Source: Companilactobacillus halodurans
Lineage (GTDB): Bacteria; Bacillota; Bacilli; Lactobacillales; Lactobacillaceae
Direction of reading: 5' to 3'
Length of the DNA: 64,000 bases
Assembly: GCF_009600985.1 (NCBI RefSeq)
Contig: NZ_VDFP01000012.1
Location: 17,298-81,297, forward strand
In this document: positions 47,809 to 56,679 of the stretch, piece by piece
How positions within the stretch are numbered: position 1 is the first letter of the stretch
How the letters are laid out: each line of letters begins with the position of its first letter
Made by a program: the position numbers and the translations under genes
The notes under the pieces: generated by a model
Told to the model about the DNA's origin: nothing
The model's input: only the letters and a program-made list of their open reading frames with translations
Databases searched by the model: none

Positions 47809-48459
47809 TTGTCCCCTAACAAAGAAAATTATTTAAAAACCATCTATGAATTAAATTATGATTTCACTAAAATCACTAATAAACGTATTTCAGAAATCAT
47901 GAACGTTTCTGCTCCATCAGTGACAGAAATGTTGAATGCCTTATCCAGCGAGGGTTACTTAACGCATTCTCCTTACAATAAAATCGTCCTGACTCCTAAG
48001 GGAAATAAAGTCTCCGAAAAGTTAGTTAGAACGCACCGCCTTTGGGAAGTTTTTCTTAACAAATGTCTCAAATACCCGGTTGATAATGTCCATCATAACG
48101 CTGATGCTCTTGAACACTCCTCAGATGACGATTTAATCGATCACCTGAATGATTTCCTTGATCACCCACAACGTTGCCCACATGGCGGAATTATCCCTGG
48201 TAATGGTCAAGGTGAAACTGATGCCGACGACAAGCTATTGAGTATGATTTCTGATGGATCACGTGTTCAAATTGTCAGAGTTTCTGATAATTATGACTTT
48301 TTGCAATATTTCGGCAGTTTAAATATTGAAATTGACGATATTATCGAAGTTATTAAACATGAAAAATTTGATAACTCATTAGTCGTCAGAAAAGAAGACG
48401 GAACTAATATCACTATTGGTGCTAAAGCCATTGATTACATCTTCGTTGAAAACAGATAA
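47809..48459 (+). CDS. DtxR/MntR-family metal-dependent regulator
   Basis: 216 residues. N-terminal winged helix (SPNKENYLKTIYELN..KRISEIMNVSAPSVTEMLNALSSEGYL), dimerisation/metal domain with EHSSDDDLIDHLNDFLDHPQRCPHGGIIPG, and a C-terminal FeoA/SH3-like domain (SRVQIVRVSDNYDFLQYF). Long DtxR form, probably Mn2+ or Fe2+ responsive. TTG start, AAAGG eight bases upstream. No metal transporter is adjacent. Confidence 0.9.
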   Translation: MSPNKENYLKTIYELNYDFTKITNKRISEIMNVSAPSVTEMLNALSSEGYLTHSPYNKIVLTPKGNKVSEKLVRTHRLWEVFLNKCLKYPVDNVHHNADALEHSSDDDLIDHLNDFLDHPQRCPHGGIIPGNGQGETDADDKLLSMISDGSRVQIVRVSDNYDFLQYFGSLNIEIDDIIEVIKHEKFDNSLVVRKEDGTNITIGAKAIDYIFVENR

Positions 48460-48465
48460 AACAAA

Positions 48466-48509
48466 AGCCTAGCAATATTTCAGTTCAAATCTGAAATTAT
48501 TGCTAGGCT
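48466..48509. terminator. Bidirectional terminator after the DtxR-type gene
   Basis: AGCCTAGCAATA and TATTGCTAGGCT form the main stem, with an inner TTTCAG/CTGAAA, between convergent genes. Confidence 0.85.
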
Positions 48510-48515
48510 ATTTTA

Positions 48516-49319
48516 TTACTTGCTTTGATTCTTTTGATTATTTTCTAGGACTTTTTGATAAAAAGTTGTGAGCGTCAATTGCTCATATGGTTGCAACCAA
48601 ATTGATAGCAACTCATGAGTTAAAGCATTTAAAATTTCCCAGAAGAAAAATTCTAAACAAAGTGAAAAGTAAGTCCACTTGTAACCCCTCATTAACGTTG
48701 AGCTTCGACTAAAGGTTGAAAAAGCCATCCTCAAGGTCCACTTGCCTTGATCTTCGACATCATCTTTGAAAACTAAAAAGACTTGCGAAAAAATCATCAA
48801 AAACCAAATTCCCGGGATTATGTATAGCATAAATCCTGCTTCAATAAACAACCCGAATAGCGCCGTTATAAAGAGCAATGGGAAAAAGTAGCGTCCTGAG
48901 AAAATTTGTAAACTGTCTTTCAAAGCGTTTGTTTGATAATCAGGCTGACGTATTTTATCTAAAATCGCATAGGACACGCCAACGCAAATCAAGATAAAGA
49001 AAAACATAAAAGCATAAACAAACACGCTAGTTTCCGGTGTCAACGTCAACATATAGTTTCCAGCTGAACTTGGGTCATTAGCCATGTTCATCGATATTTC
49101 TGACAGACGTTTACTAGCCTGCTCTGGATTAGCCAAATTGACATTCAAATTAGCCATCCAATTGGTATAAATTTTTAATCCAAAATACACTGCCACAAAT
49201 CTCAATAGAATCGGAATGACATTCAAAGATATATTTCCCTTTATATCTTTTCTAAAAGCTCGATGGGCTTCCCTTCTGATTTCCAAGGCAGATATTCTAT
49301 TTTTCGCGTTATTCATCAA
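48516..49319 (-). CDS. DUF975 integral membrane protein
   Basis: 267 residues, about five to six helices; starts with a cytosolic segment EIRREAHRAFRKDIKGN typical of DUF975, and ends in a hydrophilic tail. Function unknown. Co-oriented with the PadR operon but separated by 60 bases. Confidence 0.7.
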   Translation of the reverse strand: MMNNAKNRISALEIRREAHRAFRKDIKGNISLNVIPILLRFVAVYFGLKIYTNWMANLNVNLANPEQASKRLSEISMNMANDPSSAGNYMLTLTPETSVFVYAFMFFFILICVGVSYAILDKIRQPDYQTNALKDSLQIFSGRYFFPLLFITALFGLFIEAGFMLYIIPGIWFLMIFSQVFLVFKDDVEDQGKWTLRMAFSTFSRSSTLMRGYKWTYFSLCLEFFFWEILNALTHELLSIWLQPYEQLTLTTFYQKVLENNQKNQSK

Positions 49320-49379
49320 TAAATATCCCTCACAATTGCAATAACGCCATTATAACAAAGAAAGCAATAGCAGCATAGT

Positions 49380-50315
49380 TTACTTGATTGTAATCAGACC
49401 CTTGTCGGCTGCCTTCACATCCAATAAATTAGTAGAATCAATTTTATTTTGATAATTATTTCCATAATTTTTACCAAAGTAACGAACAATTCCACGGTCA
49501 GTTGACAATTTCATTCCATCAACCATTATTGAGCTTCCACTAAATCGTCCTGAATTAAACAATTTAAATTTATTCTGATTCATCAACGTTGATTTAGATA
49601 TAGCGACCTTGCCGTGATTAATCAAGGCATTCATCGAATCCAAATTTGATTCCTGAAGACTTAAATTCGATTCATCTAAGTTGATATTTGATCTGGTAAA
49701 GGTCGTATTATCGGCTTTAAAATCAGAATAATCACTAGCTGATAAAGTCATATCACTTATTTTAGAATTCTTCGTACTGAACGTAGCGTTATAAAAGTTT
49801 GCTTTATTAAGTTTTTTTATCGTTACATCATTCAAATAAAGATTTGCATCATAATCCAGGTCTTTAGCGGTTTTCATCAGATGACTTACCGTTACATCAT
49901 TAATGTGAATATTGCTATCAGCCAAATTGATGCTGATATTATCAAGTGATTTGTTCATTGGAATAGTAATCGTTACTGATTCACGTCCAAAAAAATTCAC
50001 GCCGATATGGTTTTTTTGCTTATTGGCTGAAACTGTTAATGTACCATCTTTAACTTTATAAGTTGGTGCCTGTGATTTATCGCCATCGACATGAATCTTA
50101 TAACGGTCGCCAAAACGAACATTAACGTTAGCACTACGACCATCTAGATAAATATTATCGAATTTTTCCAAAGGATAGGTTTCATCAACATTTTGGGCCA
50201 CTTTAAAGCCGTGATTCCAAACAACGGAACGATTGGCGCCCATCAAAAATCCACCTAGGAGCAATATTCCACCGACTATCAGTAAATAAAAGCCGGTTAC
50301 AAAATACTTACGCAT
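49380..50315 (-). CDS. DUF4097 membrane-anchored beta-helix protein
   Basis: 311 residues: one N-terminal helix (about 5-27), then an extracellular right-handed beta-solenoid-like domain with evenly spaced Asn/Ser-rich turns (NINLDESNLSLQESNLDSM). Belongs to the DUF4097/Lia-type family associated with envelope stress. Its start overlaps the end of DUF1700. Third gene of the PadR operon. Confidence 0.75.
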   Translation of the reverse strand: MRKYFVTGFYLLIVGGILLLGGFLMGANRSVVWNHGFKVAQNVDETYPLEKFDNIYLDGRSANVNVRFGDRYKIHVDGDKSQAPTYKVKDGTLTVSANKQKNHIGVNFFGRESVTITIPMNKSLDNISINLADSNIHINDVTVSHLMKTAKDLDYDANLYLNDVTIKKLNKANFYNATFSTKNSKISDMTLSASDYSDFKADNTTFTRSNINLDESNLSLQESNLDSMNALINHGKVAISKSTLMNQNKFKLFNSGRFSGSSIMVDGMKLSTDRGIVRYFGKNYGNNYQNKIDSTNLLDVKAADKGLITIK

Positions 50316-50970
50316 TCTTCTTTTCCCCCTTCATCGGAGTTTTTCGACCGTATAGTAACTTCTTTCCTAACCAGCGGAAGAAAATTACCACGACGCTAAA
50401 GAACCACTTCAATAAGACGATTGCTACTGGTATTAAGAAGAAATCAACGCCTAGAATAAGCAACCCGACGCCGACATAAAAAATAGTTGTCGCAAACGAC
50501 TGAAAGATGACTGATAGACCGATAAAAATAGCTCCGATACCGCCAACTACGGACATAGCCAACAAGAATAAGAACAATAAAGCTAAGAATACTGCTACAC
50601 CCACAATAATCAACATTAATGGTATCAAAATAATGGCAATCAAAATCGCTACTGGAGAAGCCATTAAGGCCAAAATAATTAAGCCAATCATTTTCATATT
50701 CTTAGAAAAACGTTCGCTGCTAGTTATCTGACCGTTATTGAAATTCTTATAATTCTCTTCAGACATTTTGATTGAATAATCTGCTAAAACTTTCCGAGCC
50801 AAATTCTTGGGTGTTCCCAATTCATTAATAATTTTGTCTGAAGTCTGCAAATTAGCATCAATCATGTATTCTTGATAAAATTCTACGACGTCATTGCATT
50901 CTTTATCATCAAGCTGATGCAAATAAAGTTTGAATTCATCAATATAAGACTCAACTGCATTATTTTTCAT
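50308..50970 (-). CDS. DUF1700 / HAAS-domain membrane protein
   Basis: 220 residues. N-terminal cytosolic helical HAAS domain (ESYIDEFKLYLHQL..ELGTPKNLARKVLADYS), then four or so helices and a basic tail. In this family the HAAS domain couples with PadR regulators. Start 50970 with GGAGGGG; it overlaps the padR-type gene by 11 bases. Confidence 0.82.
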   Translation of the reverse strand: MKNNAVESYIDEFKLYLHQLDDKECNDVVEFYQEYMIDANLQTSDKIINELGTPKNLARKVLADYSIKMSEENYKNFNNGQITSSERFSKNMKMIGLIILALMASPVAILIAIILIPLMLIIVGVAVFLALLFLFLLAMSVVGGIGAIFIGLSVIFQSFATTIFYVGVGLLILGVDFFLIPVAIVLLKWFFSVVVIFFRWLGKKLLYGRKTPMKGEKKNA

Positions 50971-51277
50971 TGTTCCCCTCCAAGATAGCATCTGTTGCTG
51001 CCTTTAATTCTTGCCAATTATTCTTTATCTTCACTAATTGCTCTCTTCCTAAATCTGTAATTTGATAGTATCGACGATTTCGACCTTCAAACGCTTCATC
51101 ATAGGTACTTAACCAATCTTCGTTTTTCAAACGACGTAAGATTGGATACATCGTTGATTCAGAAATTGGAAAAATCTTCTTGATTTCGCGAGTGATCGCA
51201 TAACCGTAATAATCTTTTTTAGTGAGTAGAGCTAAGACTGAGCCTTCAAGAATCTCAGTCGAAACTTGAATTGCCAT
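50960..51277 (-). CDS. PadR family transcriptional regulator
   Basis: 105 residues, winged helix: LEGSVLALLTKKDYYGYAITREIKKIFPISESTMYPILRRLKNEDWL is the PadR core (subfamily 2, short C-terminal helix). First gene of PadR-DUF1700-DUF4097; likely represses its own operon at the palindrome at 51298-51318. Confidence 0.9.
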   Translation of the reverse strand: MAIQVSTEILEGSVLALLTKKDYYGYAITREIKKIFPISESTMYPILRRLKNEDWLSTYDEAFEGRNRRYYQITDLGREQLVKIKNNWQELKAATDAILEGNNEK

Positions 51278-51297
51278 ATTATCTCCTCATTTTCCAT

Positions 51298-51318
51298 ATA
51301 TTATACGTCGTATAATAT
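51298..51318 (-). promoter_or_regulatory. Perfect palindrome in the PadR operon promoter
   Basis: ATATTATACG-T-CGTATAATAT, 10-bp arms around a single base, 21 bases upstream of the PadR start, and containing TATAAT on both strands. An operator overlapping the -10 is the simplest reading. Related half-sites (ATATTAC, ATATAAT) continue to 51350. Confidence 0.6.
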
Positions 51319-51436
51319 TGTTTGATTAACAATATATTACATATAATAATATAAGTCAATTTTGAATAAAAAATACTTGACTTTTTTCATTATAGGCCGT
51401 AAGCTTGTTTCAACATTTTAAAACAAGTAAGAAAAA

Positions 51437-51681
51437 CGACGACAGAAGAGTAGCTTTGTAAATTAGTCCAGAGAGTCAACGTTGGTGCGAGTTGATCTTT
51501 TTACCTAGCGAAACACATCTGTAAGTTGAATGATTGAAAATCAAGTAGGTCATTTCGGTAGCACCGTTACAGCTGAAGTTATTGTAACTTCATGAGCCTA
51601 GTATCGTGAGATGTTAGGAACCAGAGGTGGTACCGCGAATAAGTCGCCCTCTTAGTCTTTTGACTGAGAGGGCCTTTTTTA
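51437..51681 (+). promoter_or_regulatory. T-box riboswitch of the amino-acid ABC transporter operon
   Basis: Stem I with AGTA loop-E, AGAGAG and GGTGCGAG motifs; lower helix ACAGA/TCTGT; then a GAAGTT/AACTTC hairpin, hairpin CCTA..TAGG, T-box AGAGGTGGTACCGCG (51622-51636), and a terminator GCCCTCTTAGTC/GACTGAGAGGGC with six T. The specifier loop 3' strand reads AACACA; register is ambiguous (CAC His, ACA Thr, AAC Asn). The bulge UGGU asks for an A73 tRNA, which argues against the usual His (C73) and Asn (G73). Confidence 0.88.
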
Positions 51682-51699
51682 TTTACGATATCTATTTTG

Positions 51700-51797
51700 C
51701 AATAACTTCTTGAGGTTAGTATCGTGAGATATTAACGAACTCGAGGTGGAACCACGTCAAGACGTCCTCTAGCATTATGCTAGTGGGCGTTTTTTTA
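51700..51797 (+). promoter_or_regulatory. Second, half T-box (no stem I) in tandem
   Basis: Repeats only the 3' half of the preceding leader: the AACTTC.TGAG segment, the hairpin GTTAGTATC-GTGA-GATATTAAC (CCTA/TAGG in the first copy), T-box CGAGGTGGAACCACG and a second terminator (CTAGCAT/ATGCTAG core with CGTCC/GGGCG) with seven T. No room exists for stem I. The bulge is UGGA, expecting U73 rather than A73. Confidence 0.82.
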
Positions 51798-51820
51798 TAC
51801 TTGTAAAGGGGAGAGAAATT

Positions 51821-52474
51821 ATGATGAACTATATCTTGGAAATTTTACCGTCATTATTGAGCGGTACCGCAATGACTTTAAAAGTTTTCTTTTGGACAAT
51901 CATTTGTTCATTACCATTAGGAGTCTTGGTATCATTGGGAAGAAGCTCTAAATTCAAACCATTAAGTTGGATTCTTTTATTCTACATTTGGGTCATGCGT
52001 GGAACCCCATTGCTTCTCCAATTGATCTTTGTCTTTTACGGACTGCCAAATATGCCATTTGCACATATCGTCTTTGAAAGATACGATGCCGCACTCTTTG
52101 CATTTATCCTCAACTACACTGCTTATTTCGCCGAAATCTTCCGTGGTGGATTTGATTCAGTCAACAAAGGACAATTTGAAGGTGCTAAAGTTTTAGGCTT
52201 AAGCTACTGGCAAACAATTAGAAAAATTATTATCCCCCAAGTTGTTAAAATCGTGCTTCCTTCAATCGGTAATGAAGTAATCAACTTGGTCAAAGATTCA
52301 TCCTTGGTCTACGTAATTGGCTTGGGCGACCTATTGAGAGCTGGAAATATTGCTAGTTCCCGAGATGTCACGCTTTTGCCCCTAGTCTTAGTTGGTATTA
52401 TTTATCTATTATTAACCTTGATTTGTACTTGGGTACTCAAAGTCTTAGAGAAACGTTTCAGTTATTATCGTTAG
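51821..52474 (+). CDS. Polar amino-acid ABC transporter permease
   Basis: 217 residues with five or so helices; the EAA loop GAKVLGLSYWQTIRKIIIPQ and VIGLGDLL are typical of the HisM/GlnP family. First structural gene after the tandem T-box leader; GGAGAG before ATG. Spaced 12 bases from the ATPase. Confidence 0.92.
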   Translation: MMNYILEILPSLLSGTAMTLKVFFWTIICSLPLGVLVSLGRSSKFKPLSWILLFYIWVMRGTPLLLQLIFVFYGLPNMPFAHIVFERYDAALFAFILNYTAYFAEIFRGGFDSVNKGQFEGAKVLGLSYWQTIRKIIIPQVVKIVLPSIGNEVINLVKDSSLVYVIGLGDLLRAGNIASSRDVTLLPLVLVGIIYLLLTLICTWVLKVLEKRFSYYR

Positions 52475-52486
52475 GAGAGAGAAATT

Positions 52487-53125
52487 ATGTTGAAATTAGA
52501 GAATGTCACAAAAAGTTTCGATGGCAAAACAATCATTAATAATCTAAGCCTTGAAGTGAAAGATAATTCAATTCTTAGTATTGTTGGACCTAGTGGTGCT
52601 GGTAAAACGACTTTGCTCCGCTGTATCGCTGGTTTAGAAAGAGTCGATTCTGGAAGTTTTATTTTAAATAATCAATCTTTTGATCCCTTTGACGAATCCG
52701 TTAAGGAACGTGTCGTTGGCGTTGTTTTCCAAGATTTCAATCTCTTCCCTCACCTATCAGTTATGGAAAATATTGCTTTAGCACCTAAAATGGTTCTAAA
52801 ACAAGATAAAGCGACAATTGAAAAAAACGTTAATAATCTCTTGAGCCAATTGGGATTGACTAATCTTAAAAATCAATATCCATTTGAATTATCCGGTGGA
52901 CAAAAACAACGTGTCGCCATTGCTCGAGCTTTAGCGATGCAACCACAAATCCTTTGCTACGATGAACCAACTTCAGCCCTCGATCCTAATTTACGTGATA
53001 CTGTGGCTGAATTGATTCTCGACTTGAAAAAAACTGGCATCACACAAATCGTTATCACCCACGATCCTAGTTTTGCCAAAAAGATTGCTGACCAATTGCT
53101 TGAAGTTAAACCATTAAATAATTAA
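52487..53125 (+). CDS. Polar amino-acid ABC transporter ATP-binding protein
   Basis: 212 residues: Walker A GPSGAGKTT, Q-loop VFQDFNLFPHLSV, signature LSGGQKQRVAIARAL, Walker B ILCYDEPTSALDP. GlnQ/HisP type, slightly short at the C-terminus compared with the usual ~240. Confidence 0.93.
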   Translation: MLKLENVTKSFDGKTIINNLSLEVKDNSILSIVGPSGAGKTTLLRCIAGLERVDSGSFILNNQSFDPFDESVKERVVGVVFQDFNLFPHLSVMENIALAPKMVLKQDKATIEKNVNNLLSQLGLTNLKNQYPFELSGGQKQRVAIARALAMQPQILCYDEPTSALDPNLRDTVAELILDLKKTGITQIVITHDPSFAKKIADQLLEVKPLNN

Positions 53126-53145
53126 TCATTAGGGGGATTAATAAC

Positions 53146-54000
53146 ATGAAGAAAAAAATATTAATATTTGTAACCTTATTAGCCTTCTTTGGATTAACTT
53201 TAGCTGGTTGCAGCAATGATAAAAAATCTGTTGCACAAGAAGCCAATACGACCGATACTTGGTCTTCTATCAAAAAAAGAGGACGAGTTATCATTGGCTT
53301 GGATGATACTTTTGTTCCTATGGGTTTTCGTGAGAAGAATGGTAAATTAGTTGGCTATGATATAGACCTGGCTAAAGCTGTTTTTAAACAATATGGTATT
53401 AAAGCTGACTTTCAACCGATTGATTGGAATATGAAAGAGACTGAATTGCGTAATCGGACGATTGACTTAATTTGGAACGGCTATACCATTACGCCTGCTA
53501 GAAAAAAGCAATTAATGTTCTCCCGACCTTATATGGCTAACCGACAAGTTTTAGTTACAAAAACTAAAGATAACATCACTTCATTTAAGGGAATGAAGGG
53601 CAAAACCTTAGGTGCACAAACTAGTTCCTCCGGTGCCAGTCTTTTAGATGAACACCCTGCTATGTTGAAAAATTACATCAAAAATAAAACCCCTGTCCTC
53701 TATGATTCCTTCAATAATGCTTTGATGGATTTAGATGACAAACGAATCCAAGGCTTATTGATCGATAGTGTTTATGCTGGTTATTACATCAGTAAAGAAA
53801 AAGATCCATCATCTTATCGCGTAACTCGTGGTGGTTTCACAGGTGAAGACTTTGCAGCTGGAATGCGTAAAGGCGACAAGACCTTGAAGAAGAAAGTTGA
53901 TCAAGGATTGCAACACTTAGCTAATACTGGCGAATTACAACAAATCAACAAAAAATGGTTTGGAAATTCCAACAATTCATTGATAAAGCCTGAAAAATAA
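53146..54000 (+). CDS. Amino-acid ABC transporter substrate-binding lipoprotein
   Basis: 284 residues. Lipoprotein signal with lipobox LAGC (Cys at about 23), then SBP family 3 fold: GRVIIGLDDTFVPMGFREKNGKLVGYDIDLAKAV. Binds the transported amino acid outside the membrane. Ligand not deduced; the segment WNMKETELRNRTIDLIWNGYT is shared by cystine/polar amino-acid binders. Confidence 0.92.
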   Translation: MKKKILIFVTLLAFFGLTLAGCSNDKKSVAQEANTTDTWSSIKKRGRVIIGLDDTFVPMGFREKNGKLVGYDIDLAKAVFKQYGIKADFQPIDWNMKETELRNRTIDLIWNGYTITPARKKQLMFSRPYMANRQVLVTKTKDNITSFKGMKGKTLGAQTSSSGASLLDEHPAMLKNYIKNKTPVLYDSFNNALMDLDDKRIQGLLIDSVYAGYYISKEKDPSSYRVTRGGFTGEDFAAGMRKGDKTLKKKVDQGLQHLANTGELQQINKKWFGNSNNSLIKPEK

Positions 54001-54053
54001 AGCAACTAAAATAGAATTTGAGACATAGCACGACTTTTTATGCCTAAAATAAA

Positions 54054-54092
54054 TAGCTCCTGGTAATCAAAATACGATTACCAGGAGCTATT
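54054..54092. terminator. Hairpin between the ABC operon and the ADP-ribosylglycohydrolase gene
   Basis: A perfect 14-bp stem TAGCTCCTGGTAATC with its complement, loop of seven, between convergent genes. T-runs are short, so termination strength is uncertain. Confidence 0.6.
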
Positions 54093-54142
54093 TGCCTTAA
54101 TGATCGAAAGCTAATATTATGTACCGCTTTCTATTATTTAGT

Positions 54143-55102
54143 TTAAGCTATTAAGCTTTTATCCTGTTTTGCTTCACTTTTAGCAAAAGGTTCAATGATA
54201 CTCTTTAATAAATCTTGATTCCGTAATTGTTTTTTCCACTCATCGCTGATATGGTCGCTAAGCATTTCGCAACTAGCTAAAGTAGCAGTAATACTTGCAA
54301 CTGTATCGGTGTCGTCGCCTAGATTGACTGCTAAAATCACGGCACTATCGATGCTGGTTGAATTCAATACGCACCACGTACAAGTTAATAAAGTATCAAC
54401 TACATATCCTGTCGACTTGATATTTTGTCTCAAAGTAGTATCAAAATCTGATTTGAACATTGCCTCATAATTTGGCAATTCAGCTAATTCATCAGGTTGG
54501 TTTTGTAAAGCCTTGGTCAACTTGTCTGGTAACGTTTCAAGAACTCTTCTAAACGGTTGACCATTTAAAAGTGCATGTAAAATTTCTAAATAAATATAAC
54601 TACCCACAATTGCTCTTGGGTGACGGTGCGTTAAACTAGTATAATTCTTGGTCAATTTTAACCTTTTTTGTAAATCAGGTTCATCCATTAAATGAATGGC
54701 TAATGGTGCTAACCTCATCAATGCCCCATTGCCATTAGCGTAAACGCTAGTATCGCCACTTTTTAAAGCTGAGTAGTGATTAACTGACCAATTTCTAATT
54801 GCTTTAGTACAAGTATTCCCAATTCCGAAAGTTTGATCATCAGGCGTATATTGATTGTGAAACATATAATTGTCGAACTTTTTCATTAGTTGGTCGTAAT
54901 TGCCACCCTCAGTTAGATTCTCCATCAATGGCAATGAAAAAGATGTGTCATCAGACCAGCTGCCCTTAGGTTGTTCCCAAGTACCTGAATCTGTCATGTC
55001 ATCCAGATAATACGAATCACGTTTTTTGAATTCAACTGGAACCCCTAAAGCATCACCAACAATTCCAGCATATAAGATGTTCTCTATTTGACACGCTTCC
55101 AT
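54143..55102 (-). CDS. ADP-ribosylglycohydrolase family protein
   Basis: 319 residues, DraG/ARH fold with two Mg2+: N-terminal GIVGDALGVPVEF, GSWSDDTSFSL (metal Asp pair, usual TDDT written SDDT), and C-terminal NLGDDTDTVASITATLA. Removes ADP-ribose from proteins or acts on related ADP-ribosyl compounds. Stands alone; target unknown. Confidence 0.88.
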   Translation of the reverse strand: MEACQIENILYAGIVGDALGVPVEFKKRDSYYLDDMTDSGTWEQPKGSWSDDTSFSLPLMENLTEGGNYDQLMKKFDNYMFHNQYTPDDQTFGIGNTCTKAIRNWSVNHYSALKSGDTSVYANGNGALMRLAPLAIHLMDEPDLQKRLKLTKNYTSLTHRHPRAIVGSYIYLEILHALLNGQPFRRVLETLPDKLTKALQNQPDELAELPNYEAMFKSDFDTTLRQNIKSTGYVVDTLLTCTWCVLNSTSIDSAVILAVNLGDDTDTVASITATLASCEMLSDHISDEWKKQLRNQDLLKSIIEPFAKSEAKQDKSLIA

Positions 55103-55224
55103 ATCTTCATCTCCCGTCGAAAAACTGGGGCTAAAATTAATCAGTCCCAGCTAGTTTTAGTCTTCTATATTAAGAATACTACAATTTTTCCCATCTATAA
55201 TCATATTAATAAGCATGTTTAATC

Positions 55225-55323
55225 CTAAAAAATTAGCAGAATGAAAGCTAGTAAAATGCCGAACCATGCCAACAAACTAACTCTCTTCTTGTCATTACGA
55301 TTTTTTCGTAAATTTTTATTCAT
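55225..55323 (-). CDS. Small membrane protein, 32 residues
   Basis: Begins MNKNLRKNRNDKKR (basic, cytosolic) followed by a hydrophobic helix VSLLAWFGILLAFILLIF to the stop. A textbook GGAGG lies nine bases before the ATG. No homologue recognised. The rest of the 435-base gap (55103-55537) shows no other frame; it includes the promoter of the deoxyribosyltransferase gene (TATAAT at 55498). Confidence 0.6.
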   Translation of the reverse strand: MNKNLRKNRNDKKRVSLLAWFGILLAFILLIF

Positions 55324-55537
55324 AAGCATCGGCCTCCGTGCCTAAGAAAGTTATATCATCTTCAGATAATAATGAAAAGGCTTTTTTACGAAAAAAATTC
55401 TTTATTTTTCTTATTATTTTTTCAGGAAATTGCCATTTAATTAGAAAAAATCATGGCTATTTTCAAAATTTTCACGAGCATTTTCCGAACATTTCAGTAT
55501 AATTAAAGTATAAATATAAAGGAGTTTCAATTTAATC

Positions 55538-56011
55538 ATGAATAAAAAGAATCGCGTTTACTTAGCTGGACCATTTTTTAGCGAGGGTCAAATCAAACGT
55601 CTCGATGAAGTTCAAGCATTGCTGGAAAAAAATCCAACTATCGGTGATATCTTCCGTCCTGGAAAAGACGAATATACTGCTGCAGAATTTGGTTCAAGAG
55701 AATGGCAATCTGCCGTTTATAAACATGATATCAACAACATAAATGTTTCCGATGTTGTAGTCGCAATGTTAGACTATAAAATAGAAGAGAATGAATTGGA
55801 ACCAGACTCCGGTACAATGTGGGAATGTGGTTATGCCGTAGCCAACAATGTCCCCGTTATCGGTGTTAGAAACATGGCTGATGAACCATTGAACTTGATG
55901 CTTGCAGGAAGTTTAACAGCCTTTTTCAACGGTCACGACAATATTCAAGAAATCAAAAACTACGATTTCAATTCATTGATGACACGCTATGAAAATGTGA
56001 AAGTACTTTAG
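55538..56011 (+). CDS. Nucleoside 2-deoxyribosyltransferase
   Basis: 157 residues; salvages deoxynucleosides by base exchange. RVYLAGPFFSEGQ at the N-terminus binds the base and sugar, and the nucleophilic Glu is in DSGTMWECGYA. Typical of lactobacilli. AAAGGAG before ATG. Followed after ten bases by a TetR regulator, perhaps co-transcribed. Confidence 0.9.
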   Translation: MNKKNRVYLAGPFFSEGQIKRLDEVQALLEKNPTIGDIFRPGKDEYTAAEFGSREWQSAVYKHDINNINVSDVVVAMLDYKIEENELEPDSGTMWECGYAVANNVPVIGVRNMADEPLNLMLAGSLTAFFNGHDNIQEIKNYDFNSLMTRYENVKVL

Positions 56012-56021
56012 GAGGATCATC

Positions 56022-56573
56022 ATGTCACAAGTAACACAACGAACGGAAAAATCCATTATTACAGCAATGGTCTCGTTATTAGGGAAGAAACCATTTGAAA
56101 AGATCACTGTTGGTGATATTTGTGACGAAGCAATGATCAACCATAGTACTTTTTATCGTTATTTCAGCGACAAATACTCATTGTTGCATGCTGTATTTTC
56201 ATACTTATTGGATGATTTGATTGAGAATACTTCAAATGCTAAAACGATTGTTTTCCAAATTGCTGATTTTATGGAAAAAAATAGTAAGTTTATCCACCAT
56301 ATTTCACCGCAATATCAAACAAGAGCTAATCTTTATCCGGAGTTTCGCAGCATCTTGCAAGATATTGTTGAAACTAAAAGCAAGGATCCTGAAAGTCAAA
56401 AAGATCCTTTAATTAAAATGATTACCGAATCAGATGCACCAGAACTGATGATTAGTTTCATCGTAGGTGGTTTGATTGGCTTGGTTGAATATCTTGAAGA
56501 TAATGACTTCAAAGTTTCACGAACTAAATTTATTGAATTTACCTCAAATTTCTTTAATAAATGGTCTGATTAA
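56022..56573 (+). CDS. TetR/AcrR family regulator
   Basis: 183 residues. N-terminal HTH: ITAMVSLLGKKPFEKITVGDICDEAMINHSTFYRYFSDKYSLLHAV; C-terminal ligand-binding helical domain (TetR_C subfamily with late FIVGGLIGLVEYLE). GGAGG before ATG. The MFS gene 100 bases downstream is the likely target. Confidence 0.88.
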   Translation: MSQVTQRTEKSIITAMVSLLGKKPFEKITVGDICDEAMINHSTFYRYFSDKYSLLHAVFSYLLDDLIENTSNAKTIVFQIADFMEKNSKFIHHISPQYQTRANLYPEFRSILQDIVETKSKDPESQKDPLIKMITESDAPELMISFIVGGLIGLVEYLEDNDFKVSRTKFIEFTSNFFNKWSD

Positions 56574-56679
56574 AATGTGTCAACTGTCCTTTTTTGGATG
56601 GTTGGCACTTTCTTTGTTTGTCAGGTTATAAGCTTTAGGTTTACAATTGTGACATTGTGTTATTTTTAGGAGGATAAAA

